Positions 7,829 through 16,481 of a stretch of DNA of 33,272 nucleotides are shown here, piece after piece (the first letter of the stretch is position 1; each line of letters starts with the position of its first letter). Made by a program: the position numbers and the translations under genes. The notes beneath the pieces are model-generated. The model was not told the DNA's origin. It did not search any database and was given only the letters and a program-made list of their open reading frames with translations. Source of the DNA: an uncultured Acidobacteriia bacterium (GTDB lineage: Bacteria; Acidobacteriota; Terriglobia; Bryobacterales; Bryobacteraceae). Location: the NCBI GenBank assembly GCA_903881085.1, contig CAIRSA010000551.1, positions 1 to 33,272 on the forward strand, read 5' to 3'.

Positions 7829-10669
7829 ATGAAGCTTTTCTCTTTGTTCGCCATTTGCCTCACCGCCGCGCAGGTGGCGCGCCCGGCCGCCCCGGCCATG
7901 TCTACACTGGAGCAGAGTTTCCATGCGCCGCCTCTGGCTGAGCGGCCCTGGGTCTACTACTGGTGGCTCAGAGGCAACGTCACCAGGGAATCGATCCACC
8001 GCGATCTGGAGCAGATGAAGGAGAAGGGCATCGGCGGCTTTCTGCTCTGCGATTCGCGTGGCTACGCCGACTATCATCTCTCCCCGCCACCGGCGAAGAT
8101 GGAGTTCCTCAGCCCCGAATGGCGCCAACTCGTGAAGTTCACCATGACTGAGGCCAATCGCCTCGGGCTGCAAATGAGCATGAACATCAGCACCTCAGGG
8201 GGCTCGCTGAAAGGACCCTGGGATAACGGTGCCAACGCACCGAAGAAGCTGATTTGGAGCGCCGCCACCGCCCCTGGCCCGGGACACTTTGAAGCGCATC
8301 TGGCCAAGCCCGACGATCAGCCCTACTTCTGGGACGTCGCTCTCCTCGCGGTGCGCCTTGCATCTCCGGTTGGCACCGCCCAGTCCGGTGACGCGCTGTC
8401 GCAAAACTGGCGCGAGATCAAGCTCGACCGCAAGGCTCCATGGGCCACCGCTGAACAGGTCGTCGACCTCACCGCCAGGCTGCAGGCCGGCCACCTGGCG
8501 TGGGACGTTCCGCCCGGCAATTGGACCATCCTGCGCTTCGCCACGGTGACCATAAAAGGGCTCGAACAGGACGTCGACATTCTGGATTCGAAGGCGGTCG
8601 ACACCCACTTCGGGCGCATGGGCAAGGCCTTTCTCGAAATTGCCGGCCCGCTGGCGGGCAAGACGCTGACCCACTTCTACAACGTCAGCTGGGAGGGCTC
8701 GTCGCCGACGTGGACGCCCGGCTTCGAACGCGATTTTACGAAACGCCGCGGCTACGACCTGCTGCCCTATCTGCCCGCCCTCACCGGAATGACCGTTAAA
8801 GACGAAGCCACCTCGCGCCGCTTTATCGAAGACTTCGGCAAGACCATCGGCGACAGCTTCCTCGACAACTGCTACGGCAGGCTTGGCGATGCGGCTCACA
8901 AGGCGGGCTTGAAGTGGCACTCCGAGTCGGGCGGTCCGTGGGACCGCGCGCGGCCGATGTTCCAGTTCTCCGACGAACTGTCTTTCTGGGGTGCCAACGA
9001 CATGCCGCAGGGCGAGTTCTGGCATAAGCAGCCCATCAAAGGGCCGGGCGGCGTTTTGACGATGCAATCGAATCTCCGCCACACCGCCATGGCGGCCCAT
9101 ATCTACGGCCGCCGCCTGGTCGCCTCCGAGTCGTTCACCGACATGAATCCGCACTGGCAGGAGTACCCCGCAGTCTTGAAGCCGGATATCGACAAGGCCT
9201 TCATCGACGGTGCCAATCATGTCGTGTGGCACACCTTCGACGGCTCGCCGGCCGAGTTCGGTATACCTGGCATCGTCTACTTTGCGGGCACGCATCTCAA
9301 TACGAACACCACTTGGTGGAACGACGCCGGAGGCTTCCTCGCCTATCTCGGCCGCGCCCAGATCATGCTCCGCCAGGGCACCTTCGTCGCTGACGCCGTC
9401 GTGTACCAGAGCTATCGCAACATGCTCGTCTGGGGCCGGGGCGAGAAGTGGCGCGAAGATGCGTCGCTCCAACTCCCCTCCGGTTATACCTACGACCTGA
9501 TCGACACAGCCAGTCTGCTCGGCCGCATCTCTGTGAAGAACGGCAACCTTGTGCTGCCCGATGGGATGAGCTATCGCATGCTCGTGCTCGACCTGGATGA
9601 GAACGTCATGCCCGCCGCCGCGCTGGCCAAGATCACCCAGCTCGCCAAAGAAGGTGCCAACATAGTTCTCGGCAGCCGCCGGCCTGAGCGCCAGCCCGGT
9701 CTGGAATCGGCGAAGGAACGGGATGCGCAGATCGGCAAGCTGGCCGCCGCTTTGTGGGCCGGTTCAGGCACCAAGAGTTTCGGGCAGGGGCGCGTCAGCA
9801 GCGGTGTGCCGCTGTCCACGGTGCTGAACGAACGCCGCATTCAGCCCGACTTTGCCGGTCCCTTCGAATACCTCCACCGTCAGGACGGCCAGTCCGACAT
9901 TTACTTCCTCAGAGGCAGCGGCAAAGCAGAGTGCACGTTCCGTGTCAAAGGCCGAATACCGGAACTCTGGGACGCCGTCACCGGCTCCGTGCGCGACGTG
10001 CCCCAATGGCACGCGACGGACGATGGACGCACGGTGGCCGCGCTCGATCTGCCTGAAGATGGCTCCGTCTTCGTCGTGTTCCGCCGCCCCACTGCGCAAC
10101 GGCGCGGTTCCGCACTGGAACTTTCGTGGAGAGCGGCACCGGTTTCTCTCGACGGCCCCTGGACGGTCACCTTCGCCCGGAATCTCGGCGCGCCGCCGTC
10201 GGCGAGCTTCGACCAATTGAAGCCCTGGGATGAGAACCCGCAGCCCGGCATCCGCTACTTCTCCGGCACTGCCACATACAGCAAGTCGTTCGCACTCGAT
10301 GCCGCCCAGTCGCGAAGTCCCTTGCGGCTCGCGCTGGGCGAGGTGAAAGACATCGCCCGCGTCAGACTCAATGGGAAAGTGCTCGCCATCGTGTGGACCG
10401 CACCCTGGGTTGTCGACCTCACCGGCGTCGCGAAAGCGGGCACCAACGAACTCGAAATCGACGTGACAAACACCTGGGCCAACCGGCTGATCGGCGATGC
10501 CGCCCTGCCCGAAAGTCAGTGGGTGACGAAGACCATTGTCCGGCGCCCTGCCGATTGGCTTGGCCACCAGGGCCGACAGCCTTACCTCCGCGGCTATCTC
10601 GCCACGGATCCGTTGATGCGATCAGGGCTTGTCGGTCCGGTGCGCATCGAATTCGGTGAAAAACCGTAA
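7829..10669 (+). CDS. Secreted glycoside hydrolase, GH106 (alpha-L-rhamnosidase)-like
   Basis: A 946-residue exported protein. Residues 1-23 are a signal peptide ending RPAAPA. The segment RPWVYYWWLRGNVTRESI (from about residue 39) with DLEQMKEKGIGGFLLCDSRG is the characteristic start of GH106-type proteins, whose known members hydrolyse alpha-L-rhamnosides. Conserved acidic residues in KWHSESGGPWD (Glu near 366) and LVASESFTD (Glu near 434) are catalytic candidates. The C-terminal part (about 790-946) contains a galactose-binding-like beta-sandwich (SGTATYSKSFAL, VRLNGKVLAIVWTAPW). At 946 residues it is near the family size. Operator O3 and the neighbouring receptor operon suggest it frees the sugar that the operon then imports. 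Rhamnoside specificity is inferred from family only; this sequence group contains many untested members. Confidence 0.8.
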   Translation: MKLFSLFAICLTAAQVARPAAPAMSTLEQSFHAPPLAERPWVYYWWLRGNVTRESIHRDLEQMKEKGIGGFLLCDSRGYADYHLSPPPAKMEFLSPEWRQLVKFTMTEANRLGLQMSMNISTSGGSLKGPWDNGANAPKKLIWSAATAPGPGHFEAHLAKPDDQPYFWDVALLAVRLASPVGTAQSGDALSQNWREIKLDRKAPWATAEQVVDLTARLQAGHLAWDVPPGNWTILRFATVTIKGLEQDVDILDSKAVDTHFGRMGKAFLEIAGPLAGKTLTHFYNVSWEGSSPTWTPGFERDFTKRRGYDLLPYLPALTGMTVKDEATSRRFIEDFGKTIGDSFLDNCYGRLGDAAHKAGLKWHSESGGPWDRARPMFQFSDELSFWGANDMPQGEFWHKQPIKGPGGVLTMQSNLRHTAMAAHIYGRRLVASESFTDMNPHWQEYPAVLKPDIDKAFIDGANHVVWHTFDGSPAEFGIPGIVYFAGTHLNTNTTWWNDAGGFLAYLGRAQIMLRQGTFVADAVVYQSYRNMLVWGRGEKWREDASLQLPSGYTYDLIDTASLLGRISVKNGNLVLPDGMSYRMLVLDLDENVMPAAALAKITQLAKEGANIVLGSRRPERQPGLESAKERDAQIGKLAAALWAGSGTKSFGQGRVSSGVPLSTVLNERRIQPDFAGPFEYLHRQDGQSDIYFLRGSGKAECTFRVKGRIPELWDAVTGSVRDVPQWHATDDGRTVAALDLPEDGSVFVVFRRPTAQRRGSALELSWRAAPVSLDGPWTVTFARNLGAPPSASFDQLKPWDENPQPGIRYFSGTATYSKSFALDAAQSRSPLRLALGEVKDIARVRLNGKVLAIVWTAPWVVDLTGVAKAGTNELEIDVTNTWANRLIGDAALPESQWVTKTIVRRPADWLGHQGRQPYLRGYLATDPLMRSGLVGPVRIEFGEKP

Positions 10670-10721
10670 CGAATCACGATTGTCAAATGCTCGCCAAATA
10701 TATTTGAAATTTTTGGCAGCC

Positions 10722-10747
10722 GTCAGCAATCAGCGGTCAGCTTTCAG
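10722..10747. repeat. Short period-7 TCAGC repeat
   Basis: About 3.7 imperfect units of a 7-base repeat with core TCAGC (GTCAGCA, ATCAGCG, GTCAGCT, TTCAG). Such strings are frequent in intergenic DNA of many GC-rich bacteria. No function is evident. Confidence 0.5.
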
Positions 10748-10910
10748 ATTTTGCATTAGAGCGGTGAGCATGCGTTTCACCTCCGTGGCTCATGGGGCCG
10801 AGTCCTCAGATCCAGCGGTCTTGATCAGTTTCAAGCCTTTGGCTTGGCGCAGATGGCAAGATCCTCGTGGCGTGGGCGGAGAGGTCGTCCGCAAAGACGT
10901 CAGTGGCTTT

Positions 10911-10941
10911 ACCCATTAACCTGGAAAAAGCGGTTGGCCGC
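10911..10941. repeat. Dispersed intergenic repeat, copy 1, left part
   Basis: Thirty-one bases containing CCTGGAAAAAG align with 22613-22643 at 24 of 31 positions. In copy 2 the second conserved part (CCCGCAATG plus the TCACCC...GGTGA palindrome) follows directly; here it appears about 110 bases later, after the REP-like hairpin. Confidence 0.55.
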
Positions 10942-10968
10942 GAATTCCCACGGAAAACCTGACTCTGC

Positions 10969-11032
10969 AAACCAGGGACAGACATGAATTTCCGGCGCTT
11001 TTTGCCGGAATTTCGCTGTCTGTCCTCGGTTT
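10969..11032. repeat. REP-like imperfect palindrome (possible RAYT-type element)
   Basis: The arms GGACAGACA (10976-10984) and TGTCTGTCC (11017-11025) are perfectly complementary. The stem continues inward through GAATTTCCGGC / GCCGGAATTTC with one internal mismatch, to a T-rich loop (10997-11003), and outward with AAACC / GGTTT at the ends. A GGGACAGAC-type end is typical of REP sequences moved by REP-associated tyrosine transposases. No transposase gene lies in the window, so it would be a non-autonomous copy. Confidence 0.6.
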
Positions 11033-11048
11033 GCCCTCCGCGATGCTT

Positions 11049-11077
11049 CCCGCAATGACAACTCACCCAGTGGGTGA
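11049..11077. repeat. Dispersed intergenic repeat, copy 1, right part
   Basis: CCCGCAATG (11049-11057) followed after five bases by a perfect 15-base palindrome, TCACCCA-G-TGGGTGA (11063-11077). The same order, CCCGCAATG then TCACCC-N3-GGTGA, occurs at 22639-22666. Confidence 0.55.
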
Positions 11078-11285
11078 ATCATGCGCTTCCCGTAATCGCT
11101 TTCAACTGCAGGGGATAAATTGCCAATCTGCAGTTCGACTGCTTTTTCTAGGATTCAATCCCAAGGGCTTGCGAGTAGACGTAACATCGGCATAACTGTT
11201 ACGCCCGCTGCATTTGTTGTAGTATTTCTGTTTACGATATAAGACGTAAGAATCTATTTAGCCTGGCGGGGTCGATTCTTCCTAC

Positions 11286-12605
11286 TTACTCCGAAGCTGT
11301 ACCGCCGAACAATTCGCCCATGTCCCCAGCCATTGTATCGACAAGGCTCATCTCGCGAGTAACTCCCATGCGCGCGCACTCCCTTGCCAGCTTGGCGGTC
11401 AGATCAAGCAACGGGCGGGAGCGGCGGACCTCATCCACAAACTCCAGTGCCTGTCTGGCGTACGCGTCGGCCCGGAATTCGCTTTCTGCGTAGGAATGCG
11501 CCGCTGCGCCCATCTGCATTCGTTCCTTGGGATCCTGCGCGAGCCGTGTAATCGCTTTCGCCAGCTCAGCCGGTGAATGCGGATCAATCTTAAGAACGCT
11601 GTCCTCCGGCAAATCCGAGTAAAATCCCAAGTTCGAGACGATAATGGGCTTGCCAAATCGCATCTCTTCAATCGCGGATGCGGATGCACCTTCCAGGGCC
11701 GGAAATCGGAGGTTGATGCAAACATCCGCGTGCATGAGGTATCCGCGCAGTGTGTCCTCCGGAATTTCGCCGACAAGTTTCACCATTTCCTGAGCATGGT
11801 TTTTCCGGATGCAGGCTTCAATCTCCTTCTTATACTCACGCGAACAGCTCCCGGCAATCACATACTCAAACAGGGGCAGGGAAGCACGGAGTTGCGCCAG
11901 GGCATGAATGATTGCCACGATCTGTTTATTCGGGTTTACATGCCCGATTGTAAGAATGATTAACCGGCCCTCGGTCAGTCCAAGATCACTTCGAGACTTA
12001 ACCGGGCTCGTGGTGTCGACATCGTATGCTAATGGGATCTTTCGAACAGGACCGGCAAACTTATCTTCGGCGCGCTGCTTGAAAAAGCCCGAGTGCGTGA
12101 TCACTCCCAGGGCTCCTGGAAGAACATTTTCGAACATTGGGCACTCCAACACGCGATCCGTGTCCCACAGCCGCAGGCCGCTTCGGGTTATACTTTTTTC
12201 GGCGGCGTTCTTCATCTTTTCCCCGTAAATCCGCTCGATTGCCCCGAGGTACCCTGACATGGACTTCTTATAGTCAAGATAGTACCCGGCAAAAAAGTGA
12301 TGCATCACAAAGTCGTGCATGACCGCGATGCCTGGGTGGCGGCGTGATACCTCAAAAATCTCACGATGAAACGGAAGGTAGTTCCCGAAGTTATAGAAGA
12401 TAACGTCATAGCGGGAAAGTATCCGGTCTTCCACTCTACTGGCCGATGCGAACTTTCGCACAGGAACTTTGGTCGAGTAAGTCTCGCCTGCATCGAAACA
12501 CAATACGTCGACATCCGCCCTTGCCGCCAATTCCGCGACAACGCCCTGGCTGAAGCGGCCAATTGCGCTTTTTAGCGAGAAGGGTGTGAACCATGCGATT
12601 TTCAT
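11286..12605 (-). CDS. GT4-type glycosyltransferase
   Basis: A 439-residue cytoplasmic glycosyltransferase of GT-B fold. The N-terminus MKIAWFTPFSLKSAIGRFSQ is a typical acceptor-side Rossmann start, and ILTIGHVNPNKQ (near residue 220) begins the donor-side half. The EX7E nucleotide-sugar motif is Glu305/Glu313 in LEGASASAIEEMRFGKP. The ATG overlaps the stop of the next upstream gene as ATGA. It is the last gene of the surface-glycan operon. It differs clearly from the two upstream glycosyltransferases, with a longer C-terminal tail after residue 400. Donor and acceptor are unknown. Confidence 0.88.
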   Translation of the reverse strand: MKIAWFTPFSLKSAIGRFSQGVVAELAARADVDVLCFDAGETYSTKVPVRKFASASRVEDRILSRYDVIFYNFGNYLPFHREIFEVSRRHPGIAVMHDFVMHHFFAGYYLDYKKSMSGYLGAIERIYGEKMKNAAEKSITRSGLRLWDTDRVLECPMFENVLPGALGVITHSGFFKQRAEDKFAGPVRKIPLAYDVDTTSPVKSRSDLGLTEGRLIILTIGHVNPNKQIVAIIHALAQLRASLPLFEYVIAGSCSREYKKEIEACIRKNHAQEMVKLVGEIPEDTLRGYLMHADVCINLRFPALEGASASAIEEMRFGKPIIVSNLGFYSDLPEDSVLKIDPHSPAELAKAITRLAQDPKERMQMGAAAHSYAESEFRADAYARQALEFVDEVRRSRPLLDLTAKLARECARMGVTREMSLVDTMAGDMGELFGGTASE

Positions 12606-13639
12606 GAGGTAAGCTTCTTAATAACATGTTCCCAATTAATGTTGAAACTCAGCGCATGTTCGAGGGCGCGTTTGCCCATTGCCATTGCGCATTGTCTATC
12701 GGAATACAGTCGGTCGAACGATTCGGCAATCGCCTTGGGATCCGGCTCAACCACATAACCGGTTTCGTTGTTCCGGGCCAGCATGTCTATACCGCCTGAA
12801 TCCGTGCATGTAATGACGGGTTTTGACGACAGGCAGCCTTCCAGCGTGACATAGCCGTAAGAATCTTCGTCGTACGGAATATATGCACATCCAAGGCACC
12901 TGCTCAACATGTCCACCTTCTCCTCCTCAGACACAAAGCGATCGATATAGATTACTTTCTGCGATAAGTTTTCAGCCTTAATGATCTGTAGGATCGCTGC
13001 ACTTTCGGATTCCGATTCAGATTTTCCCGCGACCACCAATTTCACGTTGGTCCGGCAGTATTTCATAGCCTTCACCAACAGATGCTGGCGCTTCACTGCA
13101 TTGACTCGCCCCAGGCAAACGATAAAATCCCCGTACTCCTGGCAATGGAAATGGGAATCGCTCAGCAATGGTGGCAACAAGATCTCCGACTCGATATTGT
13201 TGAACTTACGCAGCCTGTCGCCGGTCACGCTTGAGTTTGTGTAAATCCGTTTTGCCTCGGGCAGGAAGTTATTATCGGAAGTTACAATCGTATTCCGGAT
13301 CGCGCGGCCGGCCGCGGTGTCCGGCAGATCCTGAAACGTAGTCCCCCAGAAATCATATGCCTGGCGGAACTGGTGCAGTAACCAAATTACTTTGTTCGGA
13401 TGCGGAACATAAAATGCGGGAAACTTGAAAGCAATGACGAGGTCGACATTCGGAAGCTTCATCAACCGGCAAGCCAGAATGTGCTCCGGAATCTTTTCCG
13501 GTGGATTCCAGCGGAATGGCAATCGGAAGACGGCGGATGAATGCCCAAACTCACGTAGTTTTAACTCCAGGGCATCGGCAAGATGTTCGGCGCCTCCTCG
13601 CAGGAAGGGTACCGCATTGTTCAGAATCGCGATTCTCAT
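12602..13639 (-). CDS. GT4-type glycosyltransferase (paralogue of the next upstream gene)
   Basis: A 345-residue GT-B glycosyltransferase. The first half begins MRIAILNNAVPFLRGGAEH. The donor half has IVCLGRVNAVKRQ near residue 178 and the acidic motif D259-x7-E267 in DSYGYVTLE, followed by VITCTDSGG. It shares long stretches with the gene at 13636-14682, such as HPNKVxW near residue 81, AYDxWGT near 95 and DEDSYGY near 258, so the two are probably a tandem duplication that diverged to add different sugars or linkages. It overlaps both neighbours by four bases (ATGA), which indicates coupled translation. Confidence 0.88.
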   Translation of the reverse strand: MRIAILNNAVPFLRGGAEHLADALELKLREFGHSSAVFRLPFRWNPPEKIPEHILACRLMKLPNVDLVIAFKFPAFYVPHPNKVIWLLHQFRQAYDFWGTTFQDLPDTAAGRAIRNTIVTSDNNFLPEAKRIYTNSSVTGDRLRKFNNIESEILLPPLLSDSHFHCQEYGDFIVCLGRVNAVKRQHLLVKAMKYCRTNVKLVVAGKSESESESAAILQIIKAENLSQKVIYIDRFVSEEEKVDMLSRCLGCAYIPYDEDSYGYVTLEGCLSSKPVITCTDSGGIDMLARNNETGYVVEPDPKAIAESFDRLYSDRQCAMAMGKRALEHALSFNINWEHVIKKLTS

Positions 13640-14682
13640 GCCAATAACCGCCGCAAAACGTTATCCCAATCGATACCTAACTCTTGAATGCGGCGCTGGC
13701 CGGCTTGTCCCATCTGCTTTGCAGCGGCCCTGTTGCGGTACATTCTGTCCATCCCCTCCGCGATCAGTTCGGGGTCAGGCGGAGAAATGATTCCATTCAC
13801 GCCGTCAAGAAGCAGTTCGCTGGTTCCGCCCGAGTCCGTTGTGCTGATAACCGCCTTGCCTGCGGCATAAGATTCCAGTGACGGATACCCGTAAGAGTCC
13901 TCATCGAAAGGGAAGTACAAAGTGGCCAGGCATTCCGCAAACAGCCGTAGCTTCTCTTCCGTCGGAATCCACCGCGCCAGCAACGTTACTCTGGAGGATA
14001 ACTTATAACGAGTGACCAGCTCCTGCAATTCCCTGAGGTAAGCGCCCCCGCTCTCGGGGTCCGGCTCGCCGGCCAGTATCAGATGCACGGGTGTTTTGGT
14101 GTAACGCAGACTCTCAATGGCGAGCCATTGCCGTTTATGGTGAGTAAGTCTGCTGAAGTAGAGCAGGTAATCTCCGAATTCTCCGCAATGGAACTGTTCC
14201 GGCTGCAACAACGGCGGATAAAGGACCTCCGCATCCAGGTTGTTGTAAGTCTTCAATCGATTTTGGACTACTTGCGAATTACAGAATAGCGACTTACACT
14301 CCCGCAATCCAATGTTATCGGCGGAGATGATCGCCTGCCGGCACGCTTCAGACTCCAGTGTGTTGGGCATGGCTTGATATTTCGTGCCCCACAGGTCGTA
14401 GGCGCTACGGTAGTGATGAATGAACCAGCATACCTTGTTGGGGTGCTTCAGTAGATGACTGGGGGTTCTGATGGTGATCAGACGGTCACCATATTCAGAC
14501 AGATCCATCATTCGAAGTGCTACCAGTTGTTCCAGTATGTCGGCGTGATGATCGCTAAAAGGCAGGCGGAAGGTTTCCACAGTGTGCCCGAAGCGCTGCA
14601 GTGCCGCTTCCAGCCAATCTACGATGTTTGTCGAGCCGCCGCCAATGAAAGGGTTAACAGTGGTTGCAATCAGAATCTTCAT
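13636..14682 (-). CDS. GT4-type glycosyltransferase (paralogue of the next downstream gene)
   Basis: A 348-residue GT-B glycosyltransferase from the ATG at 14682, preferred over a TTG two codons earlier. It opens MKILIATTVNPFIGGGSTNI. The donor half contains LLYFSRLTHHKRQW near residue 173 and the acidic motif D262-x7-E270 in DSYGYPSLE, then STTDSGGTSE. It starts 13 bases after the aminotransferase stop and overlaps the following glycosyltransferase by ATGA. Members of this pair may add consecutive residues of the same glycan; substrates are unknown. Confidence 0.88.
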   Translation of the reverse strand: MKILIATTVNPFIGGGSTNIVDWLEAALQRFGHTVETFRLPFSDHHADILEQLVALRMMDLSEYGDRLITIRTPSHLLKHPNKVCWFIHHYRSAYDLWGTKYQAMPNTLESEACRQAIISADNIGLRECKSLFCNSQVVQNRLKTYNNLDAEVLYPPLLQPEQFHCGEFGDYLLYFSRLTHHKRQWLAIESLRYTKTPVHLILAGEPDPESGGAYLRELQELVTRYKLSSRVTLLARWIPTEEKLRLFAECLATLYFPFDEDSYGYPSLESYAAGKAVISTTDSGGTSELLLDGVNGIISPPDPELIAEGMDRMYRNRAAAKQMGQAGQRRIQELGIDWDNVLRRLLA

Positions 14683-14695
14683 CGGCAACCGTCTC

Positions 14696-15829
14696 TTATC
14701 GTGTTGCCGACGTGACGCCGGCGCAATACGCCACCAGCCTCGAGCAAATAAAACTCACGTCATCCCGGTTTAACAGACCGTGCATGGGTAGAGTAATGCC
14801 GCGTTGCGAAAGCGCTTCGGCGACTGGATGCGATTCGCCTTCTTTGCCGTAAGGTGGCATCGTGTGGACCGGATAGAACAACGGGCGCGTTTCGATGTCA
14901 TCGGCGGAAAGAGCTTCGATTAAATCATCCCGTCCCATCAGGCTTGAGGATTTCAAAAGAATGGAGTACGCCCAGAACGCGTGATGTGCCCAGTCTTCAA
15001 TTGTAGGGAGAGTAACCACGTCGAGGAAAGGCGTGAGTGCACCGCGATACCACCCGGCTACTTCCTGCCGCATCCGCAGATGCCGCTCGATCTGTTCCAA
15101 TTGCGCCAGGCCGATCGCAGCCTGAATGTTGGTCATCCGGTAATTGAAGCCGACCACCGGAAACCAGTACCGCTTTTGCGGGTCCATGCCCTGGCCACGC
15201 AGTATCCGCATTTTTTCCAGGAGTTCCGCATTGTTGGTGGTGACCATTCCACCTTCACCGGTAGTAATGATCTTATTGCCGTAAAAGCTGAACGTAGACG
15301 CATCGGCGAGCGATCCTGCTTTTCGGCCCTTGTAGCGCGCACCATGGGCCTCCGCTGCGTCTTCCACGACAAACAGGCCGCGCTTGCGTGCAAGCTCCAC
15401 GATGGGGTCCATGTCGACCGGATGCCCATAAAGGTGTACGACGATAATGCCCTTCGTGCGAGGCGTGAGTTTCCCCAAAATCGCTTCCGGGTCAATATTC
15501 ATGGTGCGGGGCTCGGAATCAACAAAAACAGGTTCCGCGCCGCAATAGCGCACGGCATTCGCAGTCGCGATGAAGGTGAGCGTGGGGACCAGCACCTCGT
15601 CTCCAGCGCCGACGCCCAGCGCGGAAAGTGCAAGATGCAGCGCGGTTGTCCCATTGGAACAAGCCACGCCATGGGCAACGCCACAATAGTTGGCGAACGC
15701 CTCTTCGAAGAGCGCAATGTATTTTCCGGCCGAGGAGATCCAACCCGTGTCCATACAATCGAGCACGTACTTCTTCTCGTTGCCGTCTAATACTGGATGC
15801 GCAACCGCAATGCGCTTCTTCTCACTCAT
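14696..15829 (-). CDS. DegT/DnrJ/EryC1-type sugar aminotransferase
   Basis: A 377-residue PLP-dependent aminotransferase that converts an NDP-ketosugar to an aminosugar. Family marks include GWISSAGKYIALFEEAFA near residue 29, CSNGTTALHLAL near 57, VVEDAAEAHGA near 154 (PLP-pyridine Asp157) and FSFYGNKIITTGEGG with the Schiff-base Lys186. The sequence is closest in feel to the perosamine/PglE branch (GDP-perosamine or UDP-4-amino sugars), but NDP and sugar cannot be assigned. It is the usual partner of the PglD-like acyltransferase whose stop lies 16 bases upstream. The two together imply a 4-N-acylamino sugar in the surface glycan. Confidence 0.92.
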   Translation of the reverse strand: MSEKKRIAVAHPVLDGNEKKYVLDCMDTGWISSAGKYIALFEEAFANYCGVAHGVACSNGTTALHLALSALGVGAGDEVLVPTLTFIATANAVRYCGAEPVFVDSEPRTMNIDPEAILGKLTPRTKGIIVVHLYGHPVDMDPIVELARKRGLFVVEDAAEAHGARYKGRKAGSLADASTFSFYGNKIITTGEGGMVTTNNAELLEKMRILRGQGMDPQKRYWFPVVGFNYRMTNIQAAIGLAQLEQIERHLRMRQEVAGWYRGALTPFLDVVTLPTIEDWAHHAFWAYSILLKSSSLMGRDDLIEALSADDIETRPLFYPVHTMPPYGKEGESHPVAEALSQRGITLPMHGLLNRDDVSFICSRLVAYCAGVTSATR

Positions 15830-15845
15830 TTTAGCTGTAATACTC

Positions 15846-16481
15846 TTAATCCTTCCTTATGGTTGCAGGCACGCCCACCGCCACAACCCCGTCCGGCAGA
15901 TCCCGTATCACCACCGCGCCTGCCCCCACGATCGTTCGAGCTCCGATCTTAATTCCTGGGATTACCCTTGCTCCAATGCCGATGAATGCCTCATCGCCGA
16001 TTGTAACATTACCCGCCAATGCCACTCCGGGAGCGACGTGGGCGAATGCGCCAATCCGGCAATCATGATCTATTGTCGCATTCGTGTTAACAATAACGCC
16101 ATCGCCGATTTCGCTTCCAACATTGATGATCGCTCCGGGCATGACCGCAACCAGTTTCCCGAGTTTTGCGAACGAAGATATAACGGAATGCGCGCTTGCG
16201 GCATTCAGCGTCGAGAACCCCAGGCGTTCAACCATGGCCGCGCACTTGCGGCGGATCCGGTTATCCCCGATGGCAACGAATGCATACTCAATCCCCTGGG
16301 CCAGGATTTTGGGTAGATCGTCATCGGAACCAAGCCGCGGACAGTCGGGCAATCCCATTTCCTTTGCCTCCTGATCCGGAGATGTAAATCCAGCGACTTT
16401 GAAACCTGGATTGTCCTGTAGCATGTCAATGATGACTCTTGCATGCCCATTACCACCGATAATCACAACCCGTTTACTCAC
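15846..16481 (-). CDS. PglD/NeuD-family sugar N- or O-acyltransferase
   Basis: A 211-residue acyltransferase. The N-terminal nucleotide-binding part starts VVIIGGNGHARVII (Gly-rich loop, residues 5-18). The C-terminal half is a left-handed beta-helix of hexapeptide repeats (AIINVGSEIGDGVIVN, then GAFAHVAPGVALAGNVTIGD). His139 in TIDHDCRIG matches the catalytic His of PglD. The gene starts with GTG (16481) inside the stop of the FkbM gene (GTGA). It probably transfers an acyl group, typically acetyl, to the amine made by the adjacent aminotransferase. Confidence 0.9.
   Translation of the reverse strand: MSKRVVIIGGNGHARVIIDMLQDNPGFKVAGFTSPDQEAKEMGLPDCPRLGSDDDLPKILAQGIEYAFVAIGDNRIRRKCAAMVERLGFSTLNAASAHSVISSFAKLGKLVAVMPGAIINVGSEIGDGVIVNTNATIDHDCRIGAFAHVAPGVALAGNVTIGDEAFIGIGARVIPGIKIGARTIVGAGAVVIRDLPDGVVAVGVPATIRKD

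Larger units (their letters stand above)
10670..11285. other. Convergent gene-free gap with repeat remnants
   Basis: No credible gene is seen. From left to right it holds an AT-rich weak stem (GCCAAA at 10693-10698 with TTTGGC at 10712-10717) that could end hydrolase transcription, a short period-7 TCAGC repeat (10722-10747), a dispersed-repeat fragment (10911-10941), a REP-like hairpin (10969-11032), and the second half of the dispersed repeat (11049-11077). Near the end are two further palindromes: CGTAACA/TGTTACG (11180-11203) and TTACG/CGTAA (11232-11249). No GC hairpin followed by a T-run was seen. Confidence 0.6.

Noticed and set aside
8195..9472. A 425-codon minus-strand frame inside the GH106-like gene
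   Set aside because: The plus-strand frame has a signal peptide and family motifs throughout; the antisense frame looks like composition only.
10693..10717. A rho-independent terminator after the GH106-like gene
   Set aside because: The stem is only six pairs, is AT-rich in part, and is not followed by a T-run, so it is mentioned only as a weak possibility.
10629..10919. A plus-strand frame running from the hydrolase end into the gap
   Set aside because: It starts inside the hydrolase gene, crosses a simple repeat, and has no motifs.
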